Shown: positions 31,201 to 39,274 of the stretch, one piece after another | How the letters are laid out: each line of letters starts with the position of its first letter | Numbering within the stretch: the stretch's first letter is position 1 | DNA from: Mycobacterium sp. Aquia_216 | GTDB lineage: Bacteria > Actinomycetota > Actinomycetes > Mycobacteriales > Mycobacteriaceae | NCBI RefSeq assembly: GCF_026723865.1 | Contig: NZ_CP113529.1 | Span: 1,798,001-1,862,000 of the forward strand | DNA length: 64,000 bases | Reading direction: 5' to 3' | The notes under the pieces: model-generated | Database searches by the model: none | Told to the model about the DNA's origin: nothing | The model's input: only the letters and a program-made list of their open reading frames with translations | Position numbers and translations under genes: made by a program

Positions 31201-34200
31201 TCCGGACCCTGAGCCACCACCCGCTGGTCCAGGTGGCGCTGGCCTGGCAAAACCTTCCCGGGCAGCACGGCGATCCCGCCGTCGAACTGGCGTTGGGTGA
31301 TCTGCAGATCACGCAGATGCCGCTCGACAACCCCACTGCGAAAATGGATTTGACATTCGCCCTGGCAGAACGCTGGACTCAGGCCGGAGAGCCCGCCGGA
31401 ATCGGCGGGGCGGTGGAATTCCGCACCGCCCTGTTCGACCCCGAAAGCGTCGAGGCGCTGATCGACCGACTCGAGCGGGTATTGGTAGCGATGACCTCCG
31501 ATCCGAGTCGGCGAGTGTCGTCGATCGACGTGCTCGACGAGGTCGAACACGTGCGGCTCGACCAACTCGGTAATCGGGCGGTGTTGGCCCAGAGCGTGAT
31601 TGGAGCGTCAATACCGGAACTGTTCGCTGCGCAGGTGGCGCGTACGCCGGAGGCGGCGGCCATCAGCTGCGCGGGCCACACGATGACCTATCGCGAGCTG
31701 GATCTCGCCGCTAATCGGTTGGCGCAGTTGCTGATTGGTTATGGTGCGGGCCCGGGCCAGTGCGTGGCGGTACTCTTTACCCGGTCGGCTGAAGCGATCA
31801 TCGCGATTTTGGGGGTGCTCAAGAGCGGGGCGGCCTACCTGCCGATCGATCCGGCGGTGCCCGACTCAAGGATCGAGTTCATGATCGGCGATGCCGCGCC
31901 GATCGCCGCGGTGAGCAACGCCGAGCTGTCGGGCCGGCTCGACGGGTACGCGTTGGTGGTCATCGATGTCGGTGATCCGGTTGTAGGGGCCCAATCCAGC
32001 GCCGCGCCGCCCGCGCCCGCCGGCGACGACATCGCCCACATCGTGTACACCTCGGGCACGACCGGCCTGCCCAAAGGCGTTGCCACCAGCCATCACAATG
32101 TGACCCAGCTGCTGGGGCCGCTGCATTTGGGGTTGCCTTCCGGACCTGGACAGGTGTGGTCGCAGTGGTATTCCTATGCCTTTGACGCCTCGGTAGAAGA
32201 GATCTGGGGTGCGCTGCTGCACGGGTCGCGGTTGGTGATCGTGCCCGAGTCGGTGGCGGCGTTGCCCGAGGCCTTTCAGGCGCTGCTCGTTGCCGAGCGG
32301 GTCAGCGTGCTGCACCAGACCCCGTCGGCGTTGGCGGCGCTGTCTTTTGAGGGTTTGGAGTCGGCGGCGTTGGTGGTGGCCGCTGAGCCGTGCGCGGTGG
32401 AGTTGGTCGATCGGTGGGCGCCGGGGCGGGTGATGACCAACGCCTACGGGCCCACGGAGACCACGTTGTGTGTGACGGTCAGCGTGCCACTGGAAGCCGG
32501 CGCCGATGTGGTGCCCATCGGTGTGCCGATCAGTGGTGCGGCGTTGTTTGTGCTCGATGGGTGGTTGCGGCCGGTGCCGGCGGGGGTGGTCGGGGAGTTG
32601 TATGTGGCCGGTCATGGCGTGGGGGCGGGGTATCTGGGTCGTTCGGGTTTGACGGCGTCGCGGTTTGTGGCGTGTCCGTTCGCTTCTGGGGTGCGGATGT
32701 ATCGCACCGGGGATTTGGTGTGTTGGGGTGCTGATGGGCAACTGCAGTACTTCGGCCGTGCCGACGAGCAGGTCAAGATCCGCGGGTATCGCATCGAACT
32801 CGGTGAAATCCGCACGGCGTTGGCCGCACTCGACGGGGTTGACGCCGCGGCGGTGATCGCCCGTGAGGACCGCCCCGGGGACAAGCGCCTGGTGGGTTAC
32901 ATCACCGGCACCGCCGACCCCGCAACGTCACGCGCCGAGCTGGCCGAGCGCCTGCCCGCGTATATGGTTCCGGCCGCGGTCATGGTGGTCGAGGCGTTGC
33001 CGTTGACGATCAACGGCAAACTCGACACCCGCGCCCTGCCGGTGCCCGAATACACCGGGAGTGAGTATCGCGCTGCGGGCAACGCCATCGAAGAAATCCT
33101 GGCCGCTAGCTATGCCCAAGTGCTCGGGCTGGAACGGGTCGGAGTCGATGACTCCTTCTTCGACCTGGGCGGGAATTCGCTGTCGGCGATGCGCCTGATC
33201 GCGGCGATCAACAAATCGCTGAACACCCAACTGACGGTGCGTGCCCTATTCGACGCACCCACGGTCACCAGCCTGAGTGAGCAGGTGGACAGACATACCG
33301 GCGACCCGCGCTTTGTCGCCGTGCACGGGCATGACGCGAACACGGTGCGTGCCAGTGACCTCACGTTGGACAAGTTCCTCGACGCTGCGACGCTGACCGC
33401 GGCACCGACGCTGCCCGGTCCCAGCGCCGAGACACGCACCGTCCTGCTGACCGGGGCGACCGGCTTCCTCGGGCGTTACCTGGTCCTGGAGTGGCTGCGC
33501 CGCATGGAGCTCACAGACGGCACGTTGATCTGTTTGGTACGGGCCAATTCCGACGAGGACGCGCGGGCGCGTTTGGATAGGATCTTCGACAGCGGCGACC
33601 CAGAACTGTTGCGCCACTATGGGGAACTGGCCGCGGACCATCTGCAGGTCATCGCCGGCGACAAGGGTGAAGCGAATCTGGGCCTGGACCAGCAACGCTG
33701 GCAGACACTGGCCGACACCGTCGATCTGATCGTCGATTCGGCAGCCCTGGTCAACAGCGTCTTGCCCTATAGCGAGCTGTTCGTGCCCAACGTCGCGGGC
33801 ACCGCTGAGCTGATCCGGATCGCGCTGACCACCAAGCTGAAATCCTATGCGTACGTGTCGACTGCCAACGTAGGTGATCAGGTCGAGCCGTCGGCGTTCA
33901 CCGAGGATGCCGACATCCGCGTAGCCAGTCCGAGTCGTGTCAACGATGGCAGTTACGTCAACGGCTACGGCAATAGCAAGTGGGCCGGCGAAGTATTGCT
34001 GCGCGAAGCAAACGACTTGTGCGGTCTGCCGGTTGGAGTGTTTCGCTGCGACATGATCCTGGCGGACACCAGCTTTCGGGGTCAGCTGAACCTATCCGAC
34101 ATGTTCACCCGGATGGTGCTTAGCCTGCTGACCAGTGGTGTTGCGCCAAGTTCGTTCTACCGGCTCGACGCAGAGGGAAACCGGCAGCGTGCGCACTTTG

Positions 34201-34643
34201 ACGCACTGCCCGTCGAGTTCGTCGCGGAGGCGATCGCCACGCTGGGCGCCGAGGTGGTCGACGGGTTTGCCACCTACCACGTGATGAACCCCCATGACGA
34301 TGGCATCGGGTTCGACGAATTCGTCGACTGGGTGATCGAAGCCGGCTACCCGATTCGGCGCATCGATGATTTCGGGGAGTGGTTGGAACGGTTTGAGACC
34401 GCCCTAGCTGCCCTGCCCGATCGCCAGCGCCAGCACACGGTACTGCAGATATTGCAGTTGCGGCTGCACAGCCCAACGCACGTGGAACCTTTCGAACCGA
34501 CGCACGGGTCCTACGGGCCGACCGACCGATTCCGCGTTGCTGTCCAGGGAGCGAAAATCGGGCCCGACAACGACATCCCACACATCTCGGCGCCGATCAT
34601 CCTCAAATACGTCACCGACCTACAGCTGATCGGACTGCTCTAG
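16269..34643 (+). CDS. Five-module NRPS with terminal reductase
   Basis: 6124 residues. Approximate domain order: C1 10-440, A1 465-930, T1 945-1015, E1 1030-1470; C2 1495-1920, A2 1945-2430, T2 2440-2505; C3 2520-2960, A3 3005-3480, T3 to 3560; C4 3575-4015, A4 4065-4535, T4 to 4615; C5 4630-5070, A5 5115-5590, T5 to 5670; reductase 5720-6110. Active-site motifs: condensation/epimerisation His at 141, 1155 (E), 1637, 2660, 3717, 4769; phosphopantetheine Ser at 983, 2475, 3530, 4584, 5637; A10 Lys at 929, 2422, 3476, 4531, 5584. The E domain has NYLGR at 1382, and C2 has the D-L type opening [13 protein letters not shown]. The reductase has TGATGFLG at 5728 and Tyr5900/Lys5904. Predicted product: a linear pentapeptide with one D residue first, released as aldehyde or alcohol. 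Substrates are not assignable with confidence. Confidence 0.95.
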   Translation: MLNYGTQPDKLGPLTAAQWSIWAAQQLLPDVPYNFAGFLALDHDVDAEKLFAACESAATRFGSPCARISIDDGEPVYVVDRALPQTLECVDLRAEADPVAAARSWMDNDYRQPVDLLHDRLINIALLRITDVLSYFYLRTHHVLLDGYATNSFLQHVADVYSGSPADTGEIDFSGFAAIRDADQKYLQSSRSAADAEYWKTVVRGPLELTDLAGTQRWVAPRHPLVREVVCPQLLAEDGHDLFDIARVIATLAVFISKTTGRQDVSLSLPVSARTTAALKRSAGMVSNLVPLLIRVEDGDTIGAVTDRVAQAVVGALRHQQFRRWPDLVADANRPDMNVEFGQTINIFAFVAPLRFGPSEAICNVLTTFPIQDITINIYPRLGDTSPRIQFGWNPDRYTVDEIARHITRLELLFDRLLVADASAVVDDVSLLDHGERDLVLSRWAGAGVGAPVGVAPQLLAAAVAADPDRTAVVDGARSLSYREIDESSTRLARLLIEAGVGPERAVGVAMDRSAELVVAWWAVLKAGGVYVPLDRAHPVERIATMLDTVGAVCVLTSGRDTVAGVGARPVVDVDGLDLSGRSAEPITDADRVAPLGVGNTAHVIFTSGSTGAPKGVAVDHAGLLSVAALHNVLGLGEQTRLLMEASPTFDVSVGEWLLAVGSRAALVVVPPDAYAGEALTALLQEQRVNAAVLTPAVLSSLDRTRLDGLRALITTGEACPAELASAWAPGRRMFNAYGPTETTIWATCSAPLSAGQPVSIGSPIPGLCALVLDARLDPAPVGVVGELYLAGLALARGYVGRADLTAERFVANPYGGAGARMYRTGDLVCWGADGQLRYLGRADGQVKIRGHRIEPGEVQAALAALEGVNAAVVTTREDRPGDKRLVGYITGTADPAQTRTQLGDRLPAYMVPSAVVVIDALPLTANGKLDINALPAPEYRDADRYRAPSSLVEEMLAGIYAQVLGLERVGVDDSFFELGGDSIMSMQVVARARAAGVLCRPRDIFVEQTVARLAGVATITTGVDDLVDEGTGPVVATPIMRWLHSVNGPVDEFNQTVVVDAPAGVTEADVVVVLQALLDRHAMLRLCVDDDGAGGWSLQVPEPGAADARGCLQSVNALSDAALIEARSRLNPAAGVMLSALWAATTGQLVLIVHHLAVDGVSWRVLIEDLNIAWAQHHNGQPVALPVGGTSFARWATLLAEQARTAAVAEHAEAWRQVLATPALLPAVRAAEDTFASAGNMSASLDVETTRTLLGEVPAAFHAGVGDILLIAFGLAVAQLLDNAGAPIGIDVEGHGRQEELGAHVDLSRTVGWFTAKYPVALSVGGLDWSQVVAGDVALGAVIKDAKEQLRALPDGLTYGLLRYSNGERNLGGADPVLGFNYLGRVGGTADLSDQVWRPSTEGLSATAVTTAVPMPLSHTVALNAGTLDTEAGPHLHANWTWAPSAMDHAQVNRLSQLWFQALAGICAHVRRGGGGLTPSDIVPARLTQQQIDDLEQRHRIADVLPLTPLQQGLLFHAATARSSDVDLYAIQLDITVTGPLDPHRLREAVRTVVTRHPNLAARFADQFAEPVQIVPADPAVPWQYVELDAGDADEQVRRLCAAERAAVCDLANPPLFRAALIRTAHNHYRFVLTNHHIVLDGSSLPILLQEIFAGYGGQRLPPAVPYRRFVSWLAAQDLDAAQAAWREVLAGFDTPTLVGSPQRLGLGQQSVESLRLPQETTRALDQLARAHQTTVNTVLQAGWAQLLMWLTGQRDVVFGAAVSGRPAELAGAESMVGLLINTVPVRARITATTTTADLLDQLHSAYKLTMEHQNLALTEIHHLTGHDQLFDTLFVYENYPIDSAASAFLGELAITDFTSRECTHYPLTIQAVPGAALGLRIEYDSDVFNARSIESLIERLRRLLVAMTADPTRRLSSMDVLDDGEHARLDEIGNRAMLAQPMSGVSIPELFAAQVARTPQAVAISCGEVSCTYRELEAAANRLAHLLIGAGAGPGQCVAVLFGRSAEAIIAILAVLKTGAAYLPMDPAVPDARIEFMIGDARPVAAVTTAGLASRFDGHGLRVVDVSDPAVQAQPSTALAMPGAEDIAHIIYTSGTTGVPKGVATTHHNVTQLLGSLHVGLPSGPGHAWSQWYSYAFDASVEEIWGALLHGARLVVVPESVAAVPEDFQALLVTEQVSVLHQTPSAVSALSPDVLGSAALVVAAEACSAELVDRWAPGRVMTNAYGPTETTMCVAVSPPLTAGSGTPPIGAPVPGAAFFVLDTWLRPVPQGVAGELYVAGHGVGVGYVRRAGLTASRFVACPFASGVRMYRTGDLVRWLSDGQLQYLGRADEQVKIRGYRIELGEIQAALASLDGVDQAVVIVRVDRPGDKRLVGYVTESVTGAIEPVTARARLAERLPAYMVPAAVVVVQALPLTVNGKLDTRALPAPEYAGTQYRAPADAVEEILAGIYAQVLGLERVGVDDSFFDLGGDSLSAMRLIAAINAGLGADLRVRTVFEAPTVARLAPRIGVGGGGREPLVAVPRPAVVPLSFAQNRLWFLAQLQGPSPIYNMAVALRLGGRLDATALGAALADVVGRHESLRTVFPHNDGVPFQQVVAPERADFGWDVVDATAWPASQLVEAIGAAARYPFDLTTQIPLRAWLFAVSEDEHVLVAVVHHIAADGWSITPLVRDLAVAYASRCGGQAPGWAPLAVQYADYSLWQRAQFGDFEDSQSPIAIQLAYWQRALAGMPERLALPTDRPYPPVADHRGASVAVQWPAELQQRVRAVAREHDATSFMVMQAALAVLLSKLCASSDVAVGFPVAGRRDAALDELVGFFVNTLVLRVELAGDPTVAQVLAQVRQRSLAAFEHQDVSFDALVERLNPTRSLSHHPLVQVSLAWQNLPGQHTDPAAGLALADLQISQMPLDTHTARMDLTISLAERWGQAGEPAGISGEVEFRTDVFDAESIATLVERLERVVVAMTADPTRRLSSVDVLDVDERDRLDEMGNRTVLSQPVDGVSIPELFAAQVVRTPEAVAISSAGQAMTYRELEEAANRLAHQLVGIGVGPGQSVAVLFSRSAKAIVAISAVLKTGAAYLPIDPAVPDARIEFMFNDAAPIAAVTTAELAGRLDGYGIRVVDVDDPVVDAQPSVGLPAPAAEEIAHIIYTSGTTGVPKGVAVTHHNVTQLMAGLDAGLTAPGPTKVSMQWHSYAFDASVREIWGALLHGGRLVVVPESIARSPEDLHALVIAEQVNVLSQTPSAAALLPPEGLESVALVVGGEACSVELVDRWALGRVMTNAYGPTETTIDVTISAPLQAGTGVVPIGAPVAGAALFVLDGWLRPVPVGVVGELYVAGRGLGVGYLRRSPLTASRFVACPFASGVRMYRTGDLVRWGADGQLHYVGRADEQVKIRGYRIELGEIRTALSDIDGVETAAVIAREDRPGEKRLVGYISGTAEPATARAELAAHLPDYMVPAAIVVVDALPLTFSGKLDTRALPAPDFQDADRYRAPANAIEEIVAGIYAQVLGLERVGVDDSFFDLGGDSLSAMRLIAAINAGLAADLGVRAVFEAPTVARLAPRIGADGDGPGLQRLVPGPRPAMVPLSFAQSRLWFLGQLQGPSPIYNMAVALRLGGRLDTAALGAALGDVVSRHESLRTIFLDVDGVPFQQVVASERADFGWDVVDATAWSTARLGEEIGAAARHAFNLSTEIPLRAKLFTIADDEHVLVAALHHIAADGWSITPLVRDLGVAYASRCAGEAPGWPELAVQYADYTLWQRAQFGDLEDSQSPIAIQLAYWQRALTGMPERLALPTDRPYPPVADYRGASVAVQWPAELQQRVRGAARDNDATTFMVMQAALAVLLSKLSANSDVAVGFPIAGRRDAALDELVGFFVNTLVLRVELADDPTVAQLLAQVRQRSLAAYEHQDVPFEVLVERLNPARSLAHHPLIQVMLAWQNVPGQHNDPAADMSLGDLQITQMPLDTHTARLDLTFSLAERWTEVGEPAGISGTVEFRTDVFDTASIETLIARFERVLAAVTADPTRRVSSIDVLDEPEHARLDEIGNRAVLARPVVGVSIPELFAAQVARAPEAVAISCAGRSMTYREVDLAANRLARILIGHGAGAGQSVALLFSRSAEAIIAILGVLKSGAAYLPIDPAVPDARIGFMLSDAAPIAAITTAEWRSRLDGHELVVIDVDDPGIDAQLGVAPPVPGPGDIAYVIYTSGTTGIPKGVAVTHHNVTQLMASLEPGLAAPTQVWSQWHSYSFDISGWEIFGALLHGGRLVVVPESVAGSASDFHALLISEKVSVLSQTPSGAGMLSPEGLESVALLVGGEACPAELVDRWAPGRVMINEYGPTETTMWVATSLPLKAGSGVVPIGSPLPGSALFVLDGWLRPVPTGVVGELYVAGRGLGVGYVRRSGLTASRFVACPFASGVRMYRTGDLVCWGADGQLQYFGRADEQVKIHGYRIELGEIRTALAGLEGVEAAAVIAREDRPGDKRLVGYITGTADPATSRAELAERLPAYMVPAAVMVVEALPLTVNGKLDTRALPVPEYTGSEYRAPATAVEEILAGIYAQILGVERVGVDDSFFDLGGDSLSAMRLIAAINKSLDTHRTVRALFDAPTIAQLAPRLHADEARLEPLVAGPRPAMVPLSFAQNRLWFLDQFQGPSPVYNMAVALRLRGRLDADALGAALTDLVGRHESLRTIFPHVDGVPYQQVMAPEQASFGWDVVDATQWPAARLDEAIDATARHTFDLAAEIPLRARLFTVADDEHVLVAAVHHIAADGWSITPLMRDLGVAYGSRCVGQTPGWAPLAVQYADYTLWQRAQFGDLEDSHSPIAVQLDYWQQALAGMPERLALPTDRPSPQVVDYRGASVVVEWPPELQQRVRAVAREHGVTSFMVMQAALAVLLSKMSASPDVPMGFAVAGRGDPTLDELVGFFINTLVLRVAVDGDATVTELLAQVRARSLEAFEHQDVPFEVLVERLNPIRTLSHHPLVQVALAWQNLPGQHGDPAVELALGDLQITQMPLDNPTAKMDLTFALAERWTQAGEPAGIGGAVEFRTALFDPESVEALIDRLERVLVAMTSDPSRRVSSIDVLDEVEHVRLDQLGNRAVLAQSVIGASIPELFAAQVARTPEAAAISCAGHTMTYRELDLAANRLAQLLIGYGAGPGQCVAVLFTRSAEAIIAILGVLKSGAAYLPIDPAVPDSRIEFMIGDAAPIAAVSNAELSGRLDGYALVVIDVGDPVVGAQSSAAPPAPAGDDIAHIVYTSGTTGLPKGVATSHHNVTQLLGPLHLGLPSGPGQVWSQWYSYAFDASVEEIWGALLHGSRLVIVPESVAALPEAFQALLVAERVSVLHQTPSALAALSFEGLESAALVVAAEPCAVELVDRWAPGRVMTNAYGPTETTLCVTVSVPLEAGADVVPIGVPISGAALFVLDGWLRPVPAGVVGELYVAGHGVGAGYLGRSGLTASRFVACPFASGVRMYRTGDLVCWGADGQLQYFGRADEQVKIRGYRIELGEIRTALAALDGVDAAAVIAREDRPGDKRLVGYITGTADPATSRAELAERLPAYMVPAAVMVVEALPLTINGKLDTRALPVPEYTGSEYRAAGNAIEEILAASYAQVLGLERVGVDDSFFDLGGNSLSAMRLIAAINKSLNTQLTVRALFDAPTVTSLSEQVDRHTGDPRFVAVHGHDANTVRASDLTLDKFLDAATLTAAPTLPGPSAETRTVLLTGATGFLGRYLVLEWLRRMELTDGTLICLVRANSDEDARARLDRIFDSGDPELLRHYGELAADHLQVIAGDKGEANLGLDQQRWQTLADTVDLIVDSAALVNSVLPYSELFVPNVAGTAELIRIALTTKLKSYAYVSTANVGDQVEPSAFTEDADIRVASPSRVNDGSYVNGYGNSKWAGEVLLREANDLCGLPVGVFRCDMILADTSFRGQLNLSDMFTRMVLSLLTSGVAPSSFYRLDAEGNRQRAHFDALPVEFVAEAIATLGAEVVDGFATYHVMNPHDDGIGFDEFVDWVIEAGYPIRRIDDFGEWLERFETALAALPDRQRQHTVLQILQLRLHSPTHVEPFEPTHGSYGPTDRFRVAVQGAKIGPDNDIPHISAPIILKYVTDLQLIGLL
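23157..23206 (+). repeat. 50-bp block identical in modules 2, 3, 4 and 5
   Basis: A 50-bp stretch starting GCGTCGCGGTTTGTGGCGTG and ending GGATGTATCG is identical at 23157, 26331, 29496 and 32655. It encodes the [17 protein letters not shown] segment before the A7 motif. The equivalent site in module 1 differs ([18 protein letters not shown]). Identity at synonymous positions indicates recent gene conversion among four modules. Confidence 0.9.
29492..29914 (+). repeat. Module 4 copy of a near-identical A-domain/linker block
   Basis: About 420 bp covering the A7-A10 C-terminal subdomain and linker of A4 is nearly identical to 32651-33073 in A5, in register at an offset of 3159 bp (1053 codons). 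The main divergent patch is around the LAGLEGV/LAALDGV segment. One substitution changes the conserved A8 Arg to His at residue 4452 in this copy. Confidence 0.88.
32651..33073 (+). repeat. Module 5 copy of the near-identical A-domain/linker block
   Basis: Partner of the block at 29492-29914. This copy keeps the standard A8 sequence VKIRGYRIE and reads [10 protein letters not shown] at A10 where module 4 reads [10 protein letters not shown]. Confidence 0.88.
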
Positions 34644-34672
34644 CCATTCGAGAACCGGCGTCTCGCGGTCCT

Positions 34673-34876
34673 TCCGCTGGCCACACACGCCGTCGTAGGC
34701 TGTGGCAGGACTACCTCTTCCGCCCATGGCGCGGCTTCGCCGGAGGGTGCTGCTGCAACCGCCCGACCGGGGAGTTGATCCGCGCCTGCGGATTTGCTGT
34801 CACGGCCGACGATGTCGTGTGGCGAGGCATGCCGCCCATCGTCCGTCCGCTCATCGTGGGGCGGGCAACTCGGTAG
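34673..34876 (+). pseudogene. C-terminal relic of a SAM-dependent methyltransferase
   Basis: Immediately after the NRPS, one frame reads LWQDYLFRPWRGFAGGCCCN followed by RPTGELIRACGFAVTADDV and ends at a TAG at 34874. The pattern W-P-L-x-R-x-A-G-G-C-x-x-x-R followed by an AGF-like strand is the C-terminal end of UbiE/Coq5-type class I methyltransferases. The SAM-binding glycine loop and everything upstream are missing, and there is no start codon. It appears to be a decayed tailoring gene from the NRPS locus, now 30 bp downstream of the NRPS stop. Confidence 0.5.
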
Positions 34877-34933
34877 TCGCTTTGACTATCCGCGTTTTCA
34901 CAGCATTCCCTTGACTTCGCCGCCTGATTTGGC

Positions 34934-34971
34934 TCGCTACGATCAAGTGAACTCGCTACCATCAAGTGAAC
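34934..34971 (+). repeat. Tandem 19-bp direct repeat upstream of the OFA transporter
   Basis: Two head-to-tail copies of TCGCTACGATCAAGTGAAC (34934-34952 and 34953-34971), differing at one position (G/C). They lie 141 bp before the transporter ATG in otherwise gene-free DNA. They could form a repeated regulator site; no known motif is recognised. Confidence 0.8.
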
Positions 34972-35111
34972 CTGCCGACAATCGTCGGCAGTTGCTCCGT
35001 AAAACATCATGATATCGCTGCCGTATGTTCTTACCGTGCTTGCCAATTGGTCACGGATGAGACACCGACGAGCGTTCTGATGCGTCAGGAGCCCGCTGTG
35101 AAAAGAGGACA

Positions 35112-36494
35112 ATGTTGTCTGCTGGAGTGCTGTCACGTGATCGAATCGTTGCTAGCCCTGGGTGGAGCAGATGGCTTGTCCCCCCTGCGGCGCTCTCGAT
35201 ACACCTTGCGATCGGTAGCGTCTATTCCTGGAGCGTGTTCAAGCTCCCATTGCACGAAACATTAAAGGCATCAGGGCTTTTGAGTGCCATTCCGTTCACG
35301 TTAGGCATCGTCATGCTGGGCCTGTCGGCCGCTGTCTTCGGCACGGCGGTCGAACGACGGGGGCCTCGTTGGGCGATGTTCGTGGCGACGTCGTGCTTTT
35401 GCGGAGGTTTGCTCGTCGCTGCCGTGGCGGCCGAGATCGGCCAGATGTGGCTGATCATCCTCGGTTACGGCGTCCTCGGCGGTATCGGCCTCGGAATCGG
35501 TTACATCTCACCGGTTTCCACCTTGATGAAATGGTTTCCCGACCGGCCGGGCATGGCGACCGGCTTCGCGATCATGGGCTTTGGCGGTGGCGCGCTGATC
35601 GCCTCTCCGTGGTCGTCGCAGCTGATGAAATGGTTCGGCACCGACCGGCACGGGCTGGCCGCGACCTTCCTGGTCATGGGGGCGGTCTACGCCGTCTTCA
35701 TGTCGATGGGAGTCTTCCTTGTTCGGCTGCCGCCGCCGGGGTGGGAGCCACCCGTCGTCAGGGTGGCCGCGTCGAAGGTGCCGCACGCCGCGGGGCCCGA
35801 CCGCACCGCCAATGAGGCGATCAAGACGCCGCAGTTCTGGTTGCTGTGGATAGTGCTGTGCTTCAACGTCACTGCGGGAATAGGCATCCTGGAACGGGCC
35901 GCACCCATCTACCGCGATTACTTTCCCCGCGCGGCTTCTCCCGCGGCGTTGACGGCGGCCGCGGCGGGATTCGTCGCAATGTTATCGTTGGCAAACTCGT
36001 TGGGGCGCATACTGTGGTCCACAGCCTCGGATGCGGCCGGCCGCAAGAACATGTACCGGCTCTATCTAGGCTTAGGGTCGGTGCTCTACGTCGTCTTGAT
36101 CGTCGCGCAAAACGCGAGCAAGCCGCTGTTCCTGGTGGTGTGCATCCTGCTGTTGTCCTTCTACGGAGCGGGATTCGCGACTGCGCCGGCCTACCTGCGC
36201 GACCTGTTCGGCTACCTCGAAGTCGGGGCCATCCACGGCAGGTTGCTCACGGCGTGGTCGACCGCGGGTGTGCTCGGACCGGTCATTGTCAATGCGATCG
36301 CCGACAATCGCATCGCCGCCCATGTGGTGGGCCCGGAGCGTTACCGATGGTCATTCGTGATCATGGTGATCCTGTTGCTGATCGGCGTGCTCTGTAATGA
36401 GCTGATTCGTACTCCGCGGCCGCCCAGTTTCATTGTCACATCGGTAGATACGCGAAAGCCGGCGGCCGTGAGTTTTGGCGAGGAGGGACAATGA
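35112..36494 (+). CDS. OFA (oxalate/formate antiporter) family MFS transporter
   Basis: 460 residues with 12 predicted membrane helices. The OFA hallmark GSVYSWSVF is in helix 1, and the loop-2 MFS motif follows as GTAVERRGPRWAM. Helices 4-5 carry GYGVLGGIGLGIGYISPVST, also typical of OFA proteins, which exchange small monocarboxylates or dicarboxylates. ATG 35112 has AGAGGA 3 bp further upstream. The TGA stop overlaps the ATG of a 45-residue partner gene (ATGA). It follows the NRPS gene by about 470 bp but is not of a type used for siderophore export, so a link with the NRPS is doubtful. Confidence 0.88.
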   Translation: MLSAGVLSRDRIVASPGWSRWLVPPAALSIHLAIGSVYSWSVFKLPLHETLKASGLLSAIPFTLGIVMLGLSAAVFGTAVERRGPRWAMFVATSCFCGGLLVAAVAAEIGQMWLIILGYGVLGGIGLGIGYISPVSTLMKWFPDRPGMATGFAIMGFGGGALIASPWSSQLMKWFGTDRHGLAATFLVMGAVYAVFMSMGVFLVRLPPPGWEPPVVRVAASKVPHAAGPDRTANEAIKTPQFWLLWIVLCFNVTAGIGILERAAPIYRDYFPRAASPAALTAAAAGFVAMLSLANSLGRILWSTASDAAGRKNMYRLYLGLGSVLYVVLIVAQNASKPLFLVVCILLLSFYGAGFATAPAYLRDLFGYLEVGAIHGRLLTAWSTAGVLGPVIVNAIADNRIAAHVVGPERYRWSFVIMVILLLIGVLCNELIRTPRPPSFIVTSVDTRKPAAVSFGEEGQ

Positions 36495-36628
36495 CCGAAC
36501 GATCGATCGAGGCGACCTCGCGACGGGTCTGGCCGCTGGGCATCGTCAGCTGGGTGTGGGTCGGAGTGCCCTTCGTCTACGGCCTCTATGAGCTGGTCGT
36601 GAAGATTCCCGCGCTGTTTACGACTTAA
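36491..36628 (+). CDS. MFS transporter small subunit-like protein
   Basis: 45 residues with one hydrophobic helix: WPLGIVSWVWVGVPFVYGLY flanked by a charged N-terminus (MTERSIEATSRR) and a short VVKIPALFTT tail. The ATG overlaps the transporter stop by 4 bp and GGAGGGA lies 3-9 bp before it, so translation is coupled. One-helix proteins of this type are regularly encoded directly after OFA transporters in actinobacteria and annotated as the small subunit. Too short for most gene callers. Confidence 0.8.
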   Translation: MTERSIEATSRRVWPLGIVSWVWVGVPFVYGLYELVVKIPALFTT

Positions 36629-36919
36629 CGCGTGAGGGCTTGCGGTCGCCAGGCGCATAGCGGGTATCGATGCTGTCGTGCAGGCGCTGAGCCAGCAGCG
36701 AGGCCGCATACTTATCGGTGACGACCTCCATCGCGGCTGTGGCCGCCGAGCAGGTTCTGGTGTTTTTCGAAGCAGCCCAGCCAGTTTCGCCGTCGACGGC
36801 GGGCGTGTCCCGCCCGAATCCGGCCGGGAACAGGCCTGGATCGCCGGCAGCGGAGGCTGACCGGACGGGCAAACGGAGCGCACGGGAATAGCCGGTGTGG
36901 CCGGCGCGTTCACCCGGCC

Positions 36920-37348
36920 ATGACTGCTTTCAGCGTGCCCCAGCGTGAAGAGTTCCTCGCAGCACTGCATGTCGGTGTGTTGTCCGTGGCTGCCGAGGAC
37001 GGTCGGCCGCCGGCAAGTGTCCCGATTTGGTACGACTACGTTCCTGGCGGAAACGTGCGAATTAACACCGGCGCGTCGTCTCGCAAGGCCAAACTCATCG
37101 AGCGGGCCGGCGTGGTGACGCTCGTCGTCCAGCGCGAGGAGCCGCCGTACCAATATGTGGTCGTCGAGGGCACGGTCGTCGAGACCACCAAGCCCGCCCC
37201 GATCGAGGTGCGGGAGGAGATCGCCATCCGCTACCTCGGTGAAGAAGGCGGACGCGCCTTCGTCCGCAGCCTTGAGGGGCAAGAAAGCGTGCTTTTCACC
37301 ATCCGGCCCGACCGCTGGATCACCGCTGATTTCTCCGGGGAACTCTAG
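36920..37348 (+). CDS. Pyridoxamine-5'-phosphate oxidase-like (PPOX) flavin/F420-binding protein
   Basis: 142-residue split-barrel protein. The PPOX pattern appears as FLAALHVGVLSVAAEDGRPP then SVPIWYDYVPGG, VRINTGASSRKAKLIERAG, and a C-terminal RPDRWITADFS. Mycobacterial members bind F420, FMN or haem and act as small reductases; the class cannot be decided here. The 291 bp between the small transporter subunit and this gene contain only a weak minus-strand frame that I do not accept as a gene. Confidence 0.82.
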   Translation: MTAFSVPQREEFLAALHVGVLSVAAEDGRPPASVPIWYDYVPGGNVRINTGASSRKAKLIERAGVVTLVVQREEPPYQYVVVEGTVVETTKPAPIEVREEIAIRYLGEEGGRAFVRSLEGQESVLFTIRPDRWITADFSGEL

Positions 37349-37476
37349 GCGCGATTAGACGGTGTTTCGCCGACGGTTGCGGGTGTAAAAGTCGCCATTC
37401 TCGGATTGCGAATTCCGGTTTGGCGCGCCCTCGCGAGGGTATTCGGTAACGACTTCTCGCGAGGAAAGGACCTGAC

Positions 37477-37701
37477 ATGTTGCACTCGGTGATTTTGGCT
37501 AGTTCGGATCCAGTTGCGGCGGGATTCATTCTGCGTGGGATCAAGGGAATTTTTGTCGCCATCGGCAGCGTGATCGCGGCGATTATCTGTGGTCTGATTG
37601 CCGCAACAAAAGGCCGCAACCCGCTAGGATGGGGAATTCTCGGATTGTTCTTCTCCATCCTCACTCTGATCGTCGTTATCGTCATTCCGAGCAAAAAGTA
37701 A
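37477..37701 (+). CDS. Small two-helix membrane protein
   Basis: 74 residues: two strongly hydrophobic segments (about 20-45 and 50-70) separated by TKGRNPLGWG, with a charged end SKK. The GxNPLGWGxLGLFF pattern recurs in small bacterial membrane proteins of unknown role. A good ribosome binding site (GAGGAAAGGA) precedes the ATG by 7 bp. It is convergent with the ANTAR gene. Confidence 0.78.
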   Translation: MLHSVILASSDPVAAGFILRGIKGIFVAIGSVIAAIICGLIAATKGRNPLGWGILGLFFSILTLIVVIVIPSKK

Positions 37702-37744
37702 TGCGTAGTCGACTTCGCATGCCCTGAAAGGCGACGCTGTCCGC

Positions 37745-38431
37745 TTACGCTTCTTGCGCAATATTCGAGCGGACGCGTTGGCGCGCGGTGAGCAGAAGGT
37801 GGTCAAACTCCGATTGCGCAATGAGCCGTGGACCGTCGGCGCGGAAGTCGTCGCAGATCTGTTCTGCCAGCAGCCGCAACTTCACGTTGGCCTCCTGGGA
37901 CAGCCACTTGAGCAGGTCGAATGCCGCGTCGTCGTCGATGCCATAGACCACCATCAACATGCCCTTGGCCTGCTCGATGCTGGCTCGCTGTTCGGTGATC
38001 TCGGCCAGCTTCGCCGTGACGAGGTCTTCGCGCTCCTGGTTGGACAGTGGAGTCACGTCGACGTAGAACCCGTGCGTTCCGATCACGGCGCCCCGGTCGT
38101 CATGCAGCTGGTCACCGACCACGACCACATGACGCACCTGTTCGCCGGTATCGATGATCCGGTGGCGGGTACTGAACGCCTCGTGGGTATTGAGGATCTG
38201 ATCGATGGTGGCGGCGACCTGCCCGCGATCCTCGGGGTGTTTGTGTGAGAGGACCAGTTCGGTCGTCGGGGTTACGCTGCCGGGCTCATATCCGTGCAGC
38301 CGTTGCACCTGTTCGGACCACTCCCAGCGCTGGTCGGCAAAGTAGAACCGGAACCAACCCGCCCGATGCGGCGCACCGCCGGCCAGAGCTTGTTCGACAT
38401 CGGCCGATTGGCCGTTGAGGTCCCAATTCAT
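37745..38431 (-). CDS. PAS-ANTAR RNA-binding regulator
   Basis: 228 residues. Residues about 20-130 form a PAS domain (GWFRFYFADQRWEWSEQVQR, and HRIIDTGEQVRHVVVVGD typical of PAS/PAC). Residues about 140-205 are an ANTAR domain with EQRASIEQAKGMLMVVYGID and AFDLLKWLSQ, the antitermination fold that binds two-hexaloop RNA. It probably senses a ligand or redox state and controls transcript elongation of unidentified targets. A group of such PAS-ANTAR proteins occurs in mycobacteria. It is transcribed alone; 250 bp separate it from the hsp18 gene. Confidence 0.9.
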   Translation of the reverse strand: MNWDLNGQSADVEQALAGGAPHRAGWFRFYFADQRWEWSEQVQRLHGYEPGSVTPTTELVLSHKHPEDRGQVAATIDQILNTHEAFSTRHRIIDTGEQVRHVVVVGDQLHDDRGAVIGTHGFYVDVTPLSNQEREDLVTAKLAEITEQRASIEQAKGMLMVVYGIDDDAAFDLLKWLSQEANVKLRLLAEQICDDFRADGPRLIAQSEFDHLLLTARQRVRSNIAQEA

Positions 38432-38681
38432 AGCGGACTTCGTCTCCTCGGGTTCAGTTCACCGGACGTGACCGACGACCGTCGCGAGCCCCACATCGAA
38501 ACTGCGGACGCGAAGACTCGGAAAGGGCGGCGGTCGACCTTGGTGGCGCTGACTGTTCAACGCCGAGGACGGTTTCAAATATGTCATAACAGTAGGCGCC
38601 GGTATGCGACTGGCGGAGCGCGGCGGCGGTTGTGAACGTTCGGATGCCGATTACCGCCGCCGCCTGCGCCCCATCGTTCGA

Positions 38682-39140
38682 TCAGGCGTCTATCACCTCC
38701 CGCGCTGCTGCGTTGTCGTGGACGGCCGTGCGTCCGTCGCTGCGGCCGATCGTAATCTTGCGCGGCTTGGCTCTCTCGGCAACCGGGATGCGAAGGCGCA
38801 GAACTCCTTCGGTATAGGAAGCCTCGATTTTCTCGGTGTCGAGGTTCTCGCCCAGCACTAGTTGTCGACTGAACACCCCGCGCGGACGTTCGGTGGCTAA
38901 CATCTCCCGGTCGGGGTCGACGGCCGGACGTTCGGCCCGCACGGTCACCACATTGCGTTCGATGTCGATGTCCAACGAGTCGGCGTTGATGCCGGGAAGG
39001 TCGAACTCGACGACGAATTCTTCGCCCTCGCGCCATGCGTCCATCGGCATCACGGCCGGGCGGGCGGCCGTGCCCAGTACCTGTTGTGCGAAACGGTCCA
39101 GGTCACGGAAAGGGTCGGTACGCATCAGCATTGCGGTCAT
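38682..39140 (-). CDS. hsp18: Small heat-shock protein Hsp18 (alpha-crystallin family)
   Basis: 152 residues, closely matching the mycobacterial 18-kDa antigen: [20 protein letters not shown] opening, alpha-crystallin core with [20 protein letters not shown], and the conserved [15 protein letters not shown] and [14 protein letters not shown] strands. It is an ATP-independent chaperone holding unfolded proteins. The ATG at 39140 is preceded by GGAG at 6 bp; an in-frame ATG at 39131 is the start used in some homologues. It is divergent from a MerR-type regulator, with a 134-bp AT-rich intergenic region that contains a perfect inverted repeat. Confidence 0.93.
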   Translation of the reverse strand: MTAMLMRTDPFRDLDRFAQQVLGTAARPAVMPMDAWREGEEFVVEFDLPGINADSLDIDIERNVVTVRAERPAVDPDREMLATERPRGVFSRQLVLGENLDTEKIEASYTEGVLRLRIPVAERAKPRKITIGRSDGRTAVHDNAAAREVIDA

Positions 39141-39177
39141 CTCTCACTCCAATCTGTCGCCGCAAGACCTGATTTAT

Positions 39178-39195
39178 CTATGCCGTGTGGCATAG
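39178..39195. promoter_or_regulatory. Inverted repeat between hsp18 and the MerR-family gene
   Basis: Perfect 7-bp inverted repeat CTATGCC-GTGT-GGCATAG in the AT-rich divergent promoter region. MerR proteins bind such 18-20 bp dyads; the location between hsp18 and a MerR gene makes it the likely operator. It does not match the HAIR motif of HspR. Confidence 0.6.
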
Positions 39196-39274
39196 GTTTT
39201 ATATATCACGGTCGACACAGCAGTGCAAGTATGATAAATAAGTTTTCTGTGCGAGCAAAGCGAGGAGGTGCTCG

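Noticed and set aside
30240..31565. Long open frame (441 codons) on the strand opposite the NRPS, and similar ones at 26013-27077 and 31866-32741
   Set aside because: They recur at the same place in each module as mirror images of the coding frame, are rich in Arg/His/Gln/Pro, and have no family motifs. They are GC-driven shadows.
23157..32704. CRISPR-like regularly spaced repeats
   Set aside because: The four copies of the 50-bp block are about 3.2 kb apart and code for the same A-domain segment, so they are module repeats.
35112..36494. MFS protein as the siderophore exporter
   Set aside because: It carries the oxalate/formate antiporter hallmarks (GSVYSWSVF) and a small subunit, and lies about 470 bp after the NRPS behind its own upstream repeats, so linkage with the NRPS is not supported.
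36618..36872. Minus-strand 84-codon frame between the transporter small subunit and the PPOX gene
   Set aside because: It overlaps the end of the small subunit, has no good ribosome binding site and no recognisable pattern; possible but unsupported.
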